The notes under the pieces: generated by a model
What the model was told of the DNA's origin: nothing
The model's database searches: none
What the model saw: the letters and a program-made list of their open reading frames with translations, nothing else
Made by a program: the position numbers and the translations under genes
DNA from: Hymenochaete sp. R1
Taxonomy: Eukaryota; Basidiomycota; Agaricomycetes; Hymenochaetales; Hymenochaetaceae
Reading direction: 5' to 3'
DNA length: 64,000 bases
NCBI GenBank assembly: GCA_019400425.1
Contig: JAFREE010000092.1
Span: 32,418 to 96,417 of the forward strand
Shown here: piece by piece, positions 25,200-35,063 of the stretch
How the letters are laid out: each line of letters begins with the position of its first letter
Position numbering within the stretch: the stretch's first letter is position 1

Positions 25200-27994
25200 T
25201 TAGAAGTCAATCTGTCTGCTTCCATTTCTGTTGAAGGTATATTTAGCTGCTGAACTCCTTACAATCGATGAACTCAAGAAACTTACGTCCGATGGGAAAA
25301 ACGTCGCCCAGGGTCCGCAACGCCCTTTCGATGATCTCGATTCCAGATACAAGTTCACGGAATTCTTGCAAGTGAAGCTTAGCTGCCCCAAGCCGCTCTA
25401 TCTCCCATAAGAAGACTCGTCCGGCGAGTGTCCAGCAGCACTAGGGTAGTCAATTAAATCGGACAAACACAATTTTCAACGATGAAGACACATACGACAA
25501 TAATGGGCTCCAGAAAGCGATAGTCGTCTTGGGACATAAGATTGAGGATCCGAACAATCTTACGGGAAGAGGAAATGCAGAGCTCGACAGCAGCCATGGC
25601 CGACCCGGAAAGTGGACCAGTAACAGGCACTGACGAATTGATAGGATTTTGAACATTGTTGTTGTAGATGGCAGGTCCCGGATAAAAACTGGAAATCGCT
25701 TGCTCGTAGCTTATGAGGGTATCCAGAACAACCTGATCCGCAGCAACATACGAAGATGGAACAGGTATCGGAGAATATGACTTGTTTGCCAGCGAGAAGT
25801 TGAGGCGAATGACCGCCGCATAGGCCATCGTGTGAGTTGTAATTAACGTACACTTCTTGAAAGAAGCTGTTTGGAATTGGTTATCGTAACCTGAAAGCTG
25901 AGGAAGATTATTGAGGAAGTTTGAGAGGTTACGTTGGAAATTTGTGAATTGATCACTGATAGCGCTTCCTTCTGGTGTTACCGCAACAAAAAAATGTATG
26001 AATAACGGCACTCGATACAACGGTGTTCAAATGGCGTACCTGAATCACAAAGCATAGAGAGTCGTGATGAAGCTTCGAAAAGCGCTGCGCTCTTAGCGCG
26101 TAACTGCATGACCGACGTTGTCGGATACTGGTCATAACCAGACAAGAAATCTTCTACGGGATGATCCGTCCCAAACGAAGCATTGTTGGGCGGCGGCATG
26201 AATTCATCGGTCTAAAATATGTGAGCATCATTAATTATTAGCGAAAACGCTTCCAAGTGGGACTTACAAAGAGCGTCCCCCAATCTTCTGGCCACGGAGT
26301 TTGAATTGTGGTTCGCGCGCTCCGTTCGTTCAACAGGCCCTCAGAGCCTAGAGATCCAAGCCCTGGTGAACCCCATCGCCAGCTCGGAGAAGGTGCCCCA
26401 CCGACGGCACTCCAACTACGATCGAGAACGAAAGTGTTCCAAAATAGATGGTGCCGGAAGAGCGCCTCATCCTGCGAGTCGGCAATCGGGAGCAGTCCCG
26501 CGCCTGGGGAGCCGGGTCGTGTTTCCGTATCGTGGTTCGCTGGTATATTAAGCGTCTGAAAGTTACGGGGATCTTGGGCTCGGTGCAGTCCTGCACAGAT
26601 CGCCAATTGAGACGCGTTGTTTGAATGGTAATTACCCTCTACTACGCGGCCGTGCGTGAAGAAATACGTGGCGAGCGAAGTGTTGAGAGCTATCGCAAGC
26701 ATGAGGTTATAAATCGGTTTATTGCGCGGGTGCTTGACCCCTCTACTTTGAGATAGAGGATCACGCAGTAGATCGGAAAGAGAATTAAGGGTGCATTGGA
26801 GGAGATCTTGCTTGCGGTCTTGCAGACTCTTATCACCGGAAAAATGAATCCCCCATAGGAGGGCAAGGCTCATTAATCCCCTAGTAGGAAGTTGAAGGAA
26901 GGACGCATCGGTCAGACAATTTGGAAGGACAGTGATGCCAATTTGCTGGGAGTGGGAAAGAAAGTAACCCATCCTAAAATCCAGCCCATTAGCTAGGCCG
27001 ATGCCTACGAAGAAAACGCTTACAGCTTTTCAACGGTCAACGGTGAGATGCCAAAGAATGTATCAGGATCGCCTTCGTGAGTCATTAGCTGTTTTTCGTT
27101 ACATCGGGGTTTGAAGTCGACCGACTTACCATCTGCTAGGATAGCGTTGGGCGCGTCACTGGCGGGAGCACTCTACAACAACAACAAAAGGTCAAATTTG
27201 ATTTATGACGTGGAACGGGTGAGGCGGCTTACCGCTGGGCCAGGAAAACTACGTATGCCGGGTTGGGGCGTCATGAGCCCACCGGCGAAAGACGAATCGC
27301 TACCAGACGCCTCGCTGTAAGGTGAGCCGCTTCTCCGTGACAAGGGGCTCGATCGCGAGCTATGTGGCACGCCCCCAGTTACATACGGACTGAGCGATCC
27401 GAGGTCTGATGATTCCGAGGGCTCATAACTCGGGCCTGTGAACGCCTCTCCTGCGTAACGTAGGCAAGGGGCCCCTCTGCGTGTAGGAGCAGAATTGCTG
27501 CGAGATAACTGAGTACCATCGTGATCCCTTCCATGCGCCCGTCGCCGCAGAGGACTTGTAGACTGTTTTGATGCCTGAAGGTCGCGATAGCGCTTCTCGA
27601 GTTGAGCGAGACGTTCATAAAGAATTTGTGTGCCCGACTTCGTTACTCCGTCGTCGTATTCGCACTCCGATCCGCGCTCGGCGCGAATACATTGGAAGCA
27701 AGCCGGCTTGACGCCATCGCAGCGCTAAGTCAACGGTCAAGTGATTAGCCTCCGTTCACACCGCATCTATGCCAGAGTGCCTAGCGTCTTTGAGTCTGCT
27801 CACCATTTTTCGACGCCTAAGATGTCAAGCAGTTGTCAGCATTATTGAAAATGCGCAAAAGACGGTGCGTACCTGCAATGAAGACACGCTTTGCTCCGGT
27901 TTCGTTGTCTTGCAGCGACATTCGCACCCTCAATGACGGACGAAGTGGAGGGGAAATGAAAGTGCGCAGCATCCATGGTGGAAACCGCAGCCAT
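25200..27994 (-). CDS. Zn2Cys6 fungal transcription factor
   Basis: The start ATG at 27994 opens MAAVSTMDAAHF. The zinc cluster spans residues 37-66 with all six Cys: CLHC, six residues, C, six residues, CFQC, eight residues, C. It needs exon 1 (27873-27994), a 13-nt exon (27804-27816) and exon 3 to read through. A short coiled segment (QILYERLAQLEKRYRDL) follows, as in dimerising Gal4-type factors. A Ser-rich linker precedes the fungal-specific middle homology region, which contains the typical FWNTFVLDRSWSAVGG motif near 26400. The last exon reads KYTFNRNGSRQIDF and stops at 25200. It should bind DNA as a dimer in the nucleus. Targets are unknown; it could regulate the neighbouring OYE/acyltransferase block, but that is only proximity. 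Confidence 0.92.
27804..27816 (-). other. 13-nt microexon in the zinc-cluster coding region
   Basis: The exon GCGTCGAAAAATG supplies the end of one Arg codon plus Arg-Lys-Met between the second and third Cys of the cluster. It is flanked by introns 27817-27872 and 27725-27803, both GT-AG. Without it the six-Cys spacing is lost. Confidence 0.85.
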
Positions 27995-28479
27995 CGTGTT
28001 GCACTTCTTAAATGCTTTATAAGGCCGTCAGACTCTGACGCAACGAGCGTAAGCTAGATCAGAGCCACATGTGTAGATCACTTACCAAAATCTTACAAAA
28101 TTTCAACTCCGATCAAAAACGAACTTCTAGTCAATTGAATTCCACTCTCTTTGCGCCCAAGCAGTGTGTGGAGTGTGCCGAAAGCGTCGGCAGTCGTAGA
28201 TGGAGGAATGCGAGAAATTTGGGTGGATGTGGGTAGAACATACAGTTCGGAGGAAGGGGCTGGGCCGACCACCCTTATAAAACATGTCCGAGCTTCAGGG
28301 AGTCGAAAGAATGGGTGGGATTCTCAGATTAGATTATGTCGGAAGGCGATTTCGGGTTTCAATGTTTGGTCAGGGTCCATACTTTCCCTCCCCGCGTCCC
28401 GCGTTCCGCGCTTCGTAACGCTTGAGAGGGGCTTTTCGTTCTCAGACTCCGGGCTGGTCATACCACATCAGGTAGTCTG
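27995..28479. other. Upstream region of the Zn2Cys6 gene
   Basis: 485 bp that should hold the promoter and 5' UTR of the regulator. It ends at the target-site copy of the inserted element. No domain-bearing frame. Confidence 0.5.
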
Positions 28480-28523
28480 AGGACCCCGGAACTTCCTATG
28501 TGAGGCCTCCACCAAAGGTACAC
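28480..28523 (+). repeat. Left terminal inverted repeat of the MITE
   Basis: 44 bp, beginning AGGACCCCGGAACTTCCTAT; one mismatch (C/T at the eighth base) to the reverse complement of the right end. Confidence 0.92.
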
Positions 28524-28712
28524 ATTCTGCAAATGGCTTGTTTCTTGAAAACAGGTCGAGTCTGCTCAAAATCTGACTGGATAGGATTGTTAGGCATGCT
28601 TTTATACAGCATGGAATGCACTTTCAGCCAACATTGAAGTTGGATTCCTTGAGCTGTAGCCCGAAAAGTGGATTTTTAGCTCGGCTAAATTACCATAAAA
28701 GGCTACGTGGTG

Positions 28713-28756
28713 GTGTACCTTTGGTGGAGGCCTCACATAGGAAGTTCCAGGGTCCT
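28713..28756 (-). repeat. Right terminal inverted repeat of the MITE
   Basis: 44 bp, the reverse complement of the left end with one mismatch, followed at once by the second GTAGTCTG target copy. Confidence 0.92.
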
Positions 28757-28764
28757 GTAGTCTG

Positions 28765-31251
28765 GCTCGGAGCCTCGTTCTTGCCAGCAAATGATCAAGG
28801 ATGTTTCTCGTCCCTCTCCCCCTTTTCCCCTCAATATTATGCAATTGGAATGCATTCAGGTTTGTTCATGAGGACTTAGCGGACCCGAGCACTTGGATCC
28901 GCTGATTAAGTTGCTGGATCGCGAATCCGTCGGAGGGGACGACGCGTACGTGTGCACAGTATGTCGGTCTATGTTTAGACACCGGAAGGTGGCTCGGTTT
29001 CGTGACGAGAACACTGATTAGCGCGTGAATGCAGTCAAAGAGACAGAGAAATGTGTGGAAGACTAGGCTCATAAAACCAAATGAAGCAGGTCTTCATTTC
29101 ACGATATCATAGTGGAACAAGGTGAGGAGACTAAAGCGAAGGAGCTGCTCTGTCGCCTTTGAGGTCTTTCTGTGCACAACTACGAGCCTGGATGAACGTT
29201 CACGGCGATACCTGCCTGTGCACACAAGACAAGACATGCCCGTCGAACACAGCTCGATCGATCAATCTCGCCTTTCCATCACGAAGTCATGAAAAACGTG
29301 AAGACAATCACAACAAGAGAGGGGCTATAAAAATACAAGGGCATTGTCGCGTGGCGAGTTGTTGGGGTGGTGTTGTTGGAGATGGGCATCAAAAGGTGAT
29401 TAAGTTCATTCCGTCCTGTCTTGTTACGAAAAGAGCTGGGGCAGAAAATCGATTGTCGAGCTGTGCTGGATGCTTTCAGGGCCAGTTAGCCTTGCTGGAA
29501 CTGATCTCGCTGATCTCCCATGTGCACTCCACGTGCAAAAGGTGATCCGGTCTTTTGTCTATTCCTTTCATACAGCCCCGAAAGGTGTTCCCGTGGTGGT
29601 CGATCCGAGGTATCTCTCTCTTCCCTTGTGTTATATACGTTGATGTCCATGAAGGGAGTCCGCTGTGTCTAATGCAAACTTTGATCTTTTACTTTCGGTA
29701 CTGTTAGCAGCACAATCCGCGAACGAAATTGTCGGATAATCGAACCCCATCTCGCAACGACTTTGTCGGCTTCATGACTGTATTGAAAGGCACCAGCTGG
29801 TTATCGCGTAATCGAAAACTGCATAGAATAAGGAGCTTGTGTAATCCTCCGACCCTGCCGCACGGCGCGCAGCCGATTTTCCGCGGCGAGCTTCACGGTT
29901 ACGCAGATGCAGACATTGAGGCAAGTACGTGAAGCCGACGAAATGTTGCATCACGATGCCGAAGTGCGTAGATTTCTACTACTAGAGTCGCTAGGGATTG
30001 CCGATCAGAGGCATAATCATCCGATTTTGAGATTATCGCTACGACGATGATGGAAAGCTGAATAGGCGGCAGCGCGGGTCCAATGAGAGTTGCACCATTG
30101 CCTGGGCGCAACCACGCTGTATTGGCCATGAGGGCTTGGAACTCGGAACTTGGAGTATTCCGAAAGGTAGCTTTGGTTGGTGCTGCTTTGGACGAAGTAC
30201 GCTAAATCTCGAAATCCTCGTGATGGGCTTCGCAGTCTCAGATTTGAGCAACGCGGGTAACACAAGTTTGCCTTGAGTTCGAGGTGCTCAATCAACGCGA
30301 CGATGGTTCTTCGAAATCGCAGCAAGAGCGGCATGACAGAATCAGCGCGCCACGAAGTCCATCTGGCGACAAATGCTACATACCGGAGCTTGTATACAAA
30401 GTCCCTGATGAACCTCGTTTATGGTCGGTTTCCCCGGATGTCATTGCCAACAAAGGCGGAAATTCCGTAATCGTCGATTCTATGAACGTTTCTCCCCTTA
30501 GACGACTCGAACATGCACAGTCCTGCATCAGAAGCAATCATAAAATGAAGGCATTCGGAATCGGAATGATACAAGCAAAAAAAATCCTAAGATAGTGGAT
30601 GTCCATGAAAATGATTTTGCCCTCCGAGAAGCTCGGTAGTGCAAGTGGCACATCCAAGCTTGTGACCATAGGGATATTTGGTGGCAAATAAATCACATCG
30701 ACCCCTCGTGAGAAGTCTGAAGCCGATCGATGTACGAGTGACCCTTTGTTTTTTCGGACAAAATATGATTGAACTGAAGATTAAAAGTCAGCTCTGAGCT
30801 TACACAGAAGAAAAGCGCAAAAGTTCTAGAAGATAGGAAAGGGTGCCCGGTTGCGTCAAAACAGCCGAAATTTAATGAAGATAAATTCAGAGAGAAGATT
30901 TGCTATCGGCCGTCCTCGTATGGAAAGACGGTCCGAATCATGCATGGGCCTGCAGGAGTTTTTTCACTCGCCACACCCCACGTCAAAGTCGTTTCGACGC
31001 GAGAAATTCTCATCACCAATTGGAGCGACAAAATAAAGAAAAAAGAATGAATCGGAGATCACACTGACTCACCAAAGTCTGCTTCACGATCCAATTTTGA
31101 ATGTTATTCCCAAATAGCTTCACTACCGAGCAGACGCTGGCGACCGGTGACATGAAACGTGAAACATCAACTTGTAGCTCTCACGGATACCGACTGATCC
31201 ATATGGTGCTTTGAATGCAGTTCAGACATTCGTCGCTAAACATTTCTAGTT
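28765..31251. other. Gene-poor region
   Basis: 2.5 kb with no recognisable domain, and with open frames no longer than about 130 codons. It is bounded by the MITE and the 3' end of TFB5. Composition resembles the other spacers. It may be decayed transposon or gene DNA, but I could not find a second repeat pair or conserved motif. Confidence 0.5.
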
Positions 31252-31628
31252 TCATTGTTGATCAAGACTGTATGCATTCTTTTCGAGCTAGATCATTGAC
31301 ATCACATCAGAGGCAAGCCGAGCCCGAGGACTACTACTAACGCACCTCTGATTCAAGCGCAGTGCGGACCCAGTACTCCTCGTCAGCTTTGATGACGATA
31401 TGGAAATCATCTAGATCCTCAATTATGAAGCTGTGTTTGTCGTTGAGTGTAAGGAGTATCTGTTTCACAGCGGCATCGCTAAAGTGAAAGTTGGGTGAGA
31501 GAAGCACTTTTCGGAGAATTGAGAAGAGCTTTCCCCGCACCATGTGAGTAAGATTCCTGAGCACAAAAAGTTTAAACCATGCTCTACGCAAAAACTTCAT
31601 CGCGCACCGTACCTTTGATTGCCTTCAT
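31252..31628 (-). CDS. TFB5: TFIIH subunit Tfb5 (TTDA/p8 homologue)
   Basis: Four exons (31613-31628, 31541-31556, 31346-31478, 31252-31287) sum to 201 nt, a 66-aa protein, the usual Tfb5 size. The N-terminal reads MKAIKGILLTCDAAVKQILL, and the hallmark FIIEDLDDFHIVI follows, ending LEKNAYSLDQQ. Tfb5 is the small stabilising subunit of the TFIIH core, binding Tfb2/p52 in nucleotide excision repair and transcription initiation in the nucleus. The first two exons are 16 nt each, so a simple reading-frame scan gives a wrong N terminus. It is head to head with the ribose-5-phosphate isomerase gene, with 220 bp between the two ATGs. Confidence 0.95.
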
Positions 31629-31848
31629 GCCCTAATATGCTTCCTGTGGCGCGCTGTGGGAGCTGGCGAGCGTGGGTGTGGTGAAAGTGGGAGTGAGAGG
31701 AATGCTGGCTGCCTGCGAACACGAACGTGATCGCCCGTGACGACGCCGACAGTCCGTCGTAAGCGTCATGCTCCTCCTTTCCCTTCGACCTATCTCTACC
31801 TCATCTTATCGACACATAACACCTCATTTTCGACGATATCAACACAAA
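31629..31848. promoter_or_regulatory. Bidirectional promoter, TFB5 / RKI1
   Basis: 220 bp separate the two start codons of divergent housekeeping genes, so the core promoters must be shared or overlap. No obvious TATA box is seen. Confidence 0.7.
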
Positions 31849-33576
31849 ATGCCGTCTCCAGCGCTTCTAGATCTTGACAAAAAGTGAGTGAGCTCGCTGT
31901 GTTTCATTTGTGCATTGTTAGCACATGTGGGCGGTCCACTGGCATCAGCGATTGGTCTTCGGGATTTCTCACAGCGTAAGGCTGTTGTGGCATGACGCCC
32001 GCAGCTCTGTATCGTGTCTGCAACGAGAGGTACCTACCTTGTGCATTCTTGTCGTCCGCGCTGTGTCCGCAAGTTTACAGCTATGACTTTGTGTGCTTGA
32101 CCTGTACTGACCGGCCGCATCTCTTGCTTCCACTTATTCATGCATCACTTGTTCCAACGTTTTATTCACATATTTCCTTTGCACCGGTGGTCCATCATGG
32201 TGACCGTGTCGCTGTGTGCCTTCAATGCGAATAGTCGTCGTCCGTCGATTACTTCGTCGCAGCCAGAACTTCTCGCTTCACTGAGGATGACCAAGGCGGA
32301 GGATGCCAAAGTTTCCTCAGCTGCTGAACATGCTCCCGGTAGGCGCATCATAGTGATTCGAACACACTTCCCTCACTTATCATAAAATAAAAAGTAGTCG
32401 TCAAGACTAATGGCGAACCGAAATTGTCAGTCATTGAAGCTTCTAAGCGGCTGGCGGCTTGGACGGCTGTAGATCACCACATTCGAGAGGAACATAAAGT
32501 ATGTCTGCTGTAATTGCTTTATGGTAACGATGGCTTATCTCTTTAGGTCATAGGTATAGGTTCTGGATCCACTGTACCCTATGTTGTGGAAAGGATTGTT
32601 TCCCAAGGTGCCAAGCTGAATGCGGAGCGTGTCTTCATACCAACTGGTGAACTTGATCGCTTCACCGTATCATCTTTAGGCTGATGGAACTCTATCTAAA
32701 GGGTTTCAGTCAAAGGAACTTATCGTCAAAGCCAACCTTAGATTAGGAGATGTTGACCAGTACCCAAATATCGATGTTACCATAGACGGTGCCGATGAGT
32801 GAGAGGATTCCGCTCTTCTTTACTTTGAGTCCACACACGTCTCAAATCCTCGGCAGAGTCGACCATGATTTGAACTGCATCAAAGGAGGCGGGGCTTGTC
32901 ATCTCCGTGAGAAAGTTCTCGCCGAAGCTGCCGATACGTGGATTGTTGTTGCGGATTACCGCAAGAATTCTGAACTTTTGGGCACAAACGTGAGTGTATT
33001 TGTATCTCTGAAAATGATTTTTGAATAATAATACTCGTTTTTCCTTCCTTCGTGCTCTTTATTTTGCCTTCAATACATCCCAACTAATTTGTACGCAGTA
33101 CAAAGCAGGTGTCCCAATCGAAGTTGCGCCGTTTGCATACGCCAAGCTCCTCCAGAACGTGCATCGGCTTGGGTCTGAGACTGCATGTCTACGGATGGCA
33201 CAAGGTGGGAAGGCCGGCCCGGTCGTAACCGATAATGGTAACTTCGTAATCGACGCGCCGTTCGGGCCGGAGGCGTTCGAGGACCCGCATTTGGTTTGTC
33301 CTTCTCTCAGCTCATTCCATTGAAGTAAACTTATTCTCTCGCTCTTTTTTATTCATTATCCAGCTCCTAACTAATATCAAGATGCTAACTGGCGTGGTGG
33401 AAGTTGGACTGTTCTGCCAGATGGCGCAGGCGGCGTACTTTGGCAACCAGGTAAGTAAAATTCACATGCGTATTACGCTTCACAATTCTCATAGTTAATG
33501 TCTTCTTAAGGATGGGAGTGTCACTATCAGATGGCATGACGGACGGATCGAACAGGTCAAAGGCTCGGGAGAGTAA
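31849..33576 (+). CDS. RKI1: Ribose-5-phosphate isomerase A
   Basis: Interconverts ribose 5-phosphate and ribulose 5-phosphate in the non-oxidative pentose phosphate pathway, cytosolic. The family blocks are all present: [17 protein letters not shown] (phosphate loop), [12 protein letters not shown] (catalytic Asp pair region), [13 protein letters not shown] (Lys of the active site) and the C-terminal [17 protein letters not shown]. Exons 31849-31883, 32286-32338 and 32395-32498 give the N terminus [20 protein letters not shown]; the first intron is unusually long (402 nt) for this window. An alternative start at the internal Met (32287) is possible. Stop TAA at 33574-33576. At least eight exons. 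Confidence 0.96.
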
Positions 33577-33815
33577 GATTAGTTGAAGGAGATCGACGTT
33601 CATTTCGGACATCGACGGCTTCGACTCTCTTTCAACCCAACAAACCTGTATTGTGTATACTGTAGAACTACTTTACCTCTGATTCTTGGATTGATAGAAC
33701 AATCAGTATTTGATTAACCAAAAAAAAAAACTTAAACTATGAGAAAGAGGATACAGATTAGATCGATGACAATGTTTCAATCTTTTTCTGCTCTTTGACT
33801 TTACGCACGTACCCC

Positions 33816-35063
33816 TTAATATGTAGGTGCACGTTTGATCTTCTCTGTAGCCTCTTGCAGAACATGCATCGCCTTCATCAGCCCACAATCGTCGTACCTA
33901 CCTGCTTCGTCGTGCTGTTGCGCGTTGCGAAGCCTTATCCCAGCAATAATAGTTTCTGCCGCTGCATATACGACGTACCACAGCCTCTTCGTGTCTCGTC
34001 TTGCATACTCGGACGGATCTCCTCCATAACCCTCTATCAGCGTCTCGTTGAGCTGAGGGTATGCATGAAGAGCGCCATCGAGGGCCGGATCGCCCCACAG
34101 AGAACCGTCGAGGCTGACGATAGTAAAAATAGCCTGAGATGGTGTTGAAGACGGAGGCGTTGATACTGGTTTGAGATTAGATGTCTGTTCGAACTGTTCG
34201 AGCTCCACAAATATTCGGGAGGGCCAATCTATGGTAGGCGAGAGAATGAGGCTGGCAGCTTCGACGCCGTTGAAGATGAAGGACCCAATCGCACGAGCGA
34301 ATGGGAGACGTAGGCCGCTAACGATCTCTTCGATCTCCTCCGTATCCACTAGTTGCTCTGGACCCCCCTCTGGACGTTCTCGTGCGACAAGGAGAAGTTC
34401 GTCTAATGTCGTGTCCAGAAGTACCGGAAAGCATTCCTGCCAATCGTAGCATCTGCGCCAGTTTGCATCGGGATCTGGGTCAGAATCTGGGTCAATGGGG
34501 CCGTACCAGATGTTACATATGTTTTCGTGGATGTATTTGAAGACTGCGCCCAGGGAGAAGTTGGCGAGTTTGTTCAACTGTTGTTGGGACGCGCCTTTCC
34601 CTGCATGCGATGAATCCGATTCGCCTAAGGTTCCATTGCTAGTAAGGGAAGCTAAAGAGGCCCCAGGCGGATATTCGAGGAGATTATACGGAGAGTTGAT
34701 GAGGGTACACGAATCGTCACGCTTCAGAACTTTTGTAAGGCGGAGGGAGGTTTCTGATAACAACATTTTGGCCACATCGTCTTGACTATCCAGGAATGAT
34801 TTTGGTCCAACTTGTAAGATGACGCTTTTATGCTCAATAGCGAAGTTCGGGCTCGATTTGCTTGTGCTGTATTGGATAGTATATAGCTCCACGAAAGGTC
34901 TACTGCTATTGCCTCAAAGCATATATCTCAGTCAAGATTAGTAAAGGACACGGAAAAGGCAGGCGTACGTTGTAGTATGCCATTTTATTGTTTCCGAAAT
35001 AGATAAGAATCGACCACAAAAATGTTTAAGCACTGTCTGAATTTGCTCTGGGCTCGTCGCCAT
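33816..35063 (-). CDS. Putative APH-like kinase-fold protein, possibly inactive
   Basis: Two exons (34970ish-35063 and 33816-34905, joined by a 63-nt intron) encode about 395 aa. The order of blocks recalls aminoglycoside-phosphotransferase-type kinases: VILQVGPKSF in an N-lobe-like segment, PYNLLEYPPGASLASL like the hinge region, and WGDPALD followed by LIEGYGG like the C-lobe. I do not find the catalytic HxDxxxxN loop, so it may be inactive or only distantly related. The ATG at 35063 (MATSPEQIQTVL) is preferred; an in-frame ATG at 35201 would add a basic, possibly mitochondrial leader. The gene is convergent with RKI1. Assignment is tentative. Confidence 0.6.

Larger units (their letters stand above)
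28480..28756. mobile_element. hAT-like MITE (non-autonomous, 277 bp)
   Basis: Terminal inverted repeats of 44 bp (28480-28523 and 28713-28756) match at 43 of 44 positions and start AGGACCC. The element is bounded on both sides by the same 8-bp direct repeat GTAGTCTG (28472-28479 and 28757-28764), the target duplication size of hAT-type transposons. The interior is only 189 bp and has no transposase. It lies in non-coding DNA upstream of the Zn2Cys6 gene. Superfamily assignment rests on the duplication length; the TIR start is not a textbook hAT end, so other 8-bp-TSD families remain possible. Confidence 0.88.

Noticed and set aside
31337..31600. 87-codon frame starting MKFLRRAWFK as the TFB5 start
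   Set aside because: Its N-terminal half is intron sequence; the spliced model gives an exact Tfb5 N terminus.
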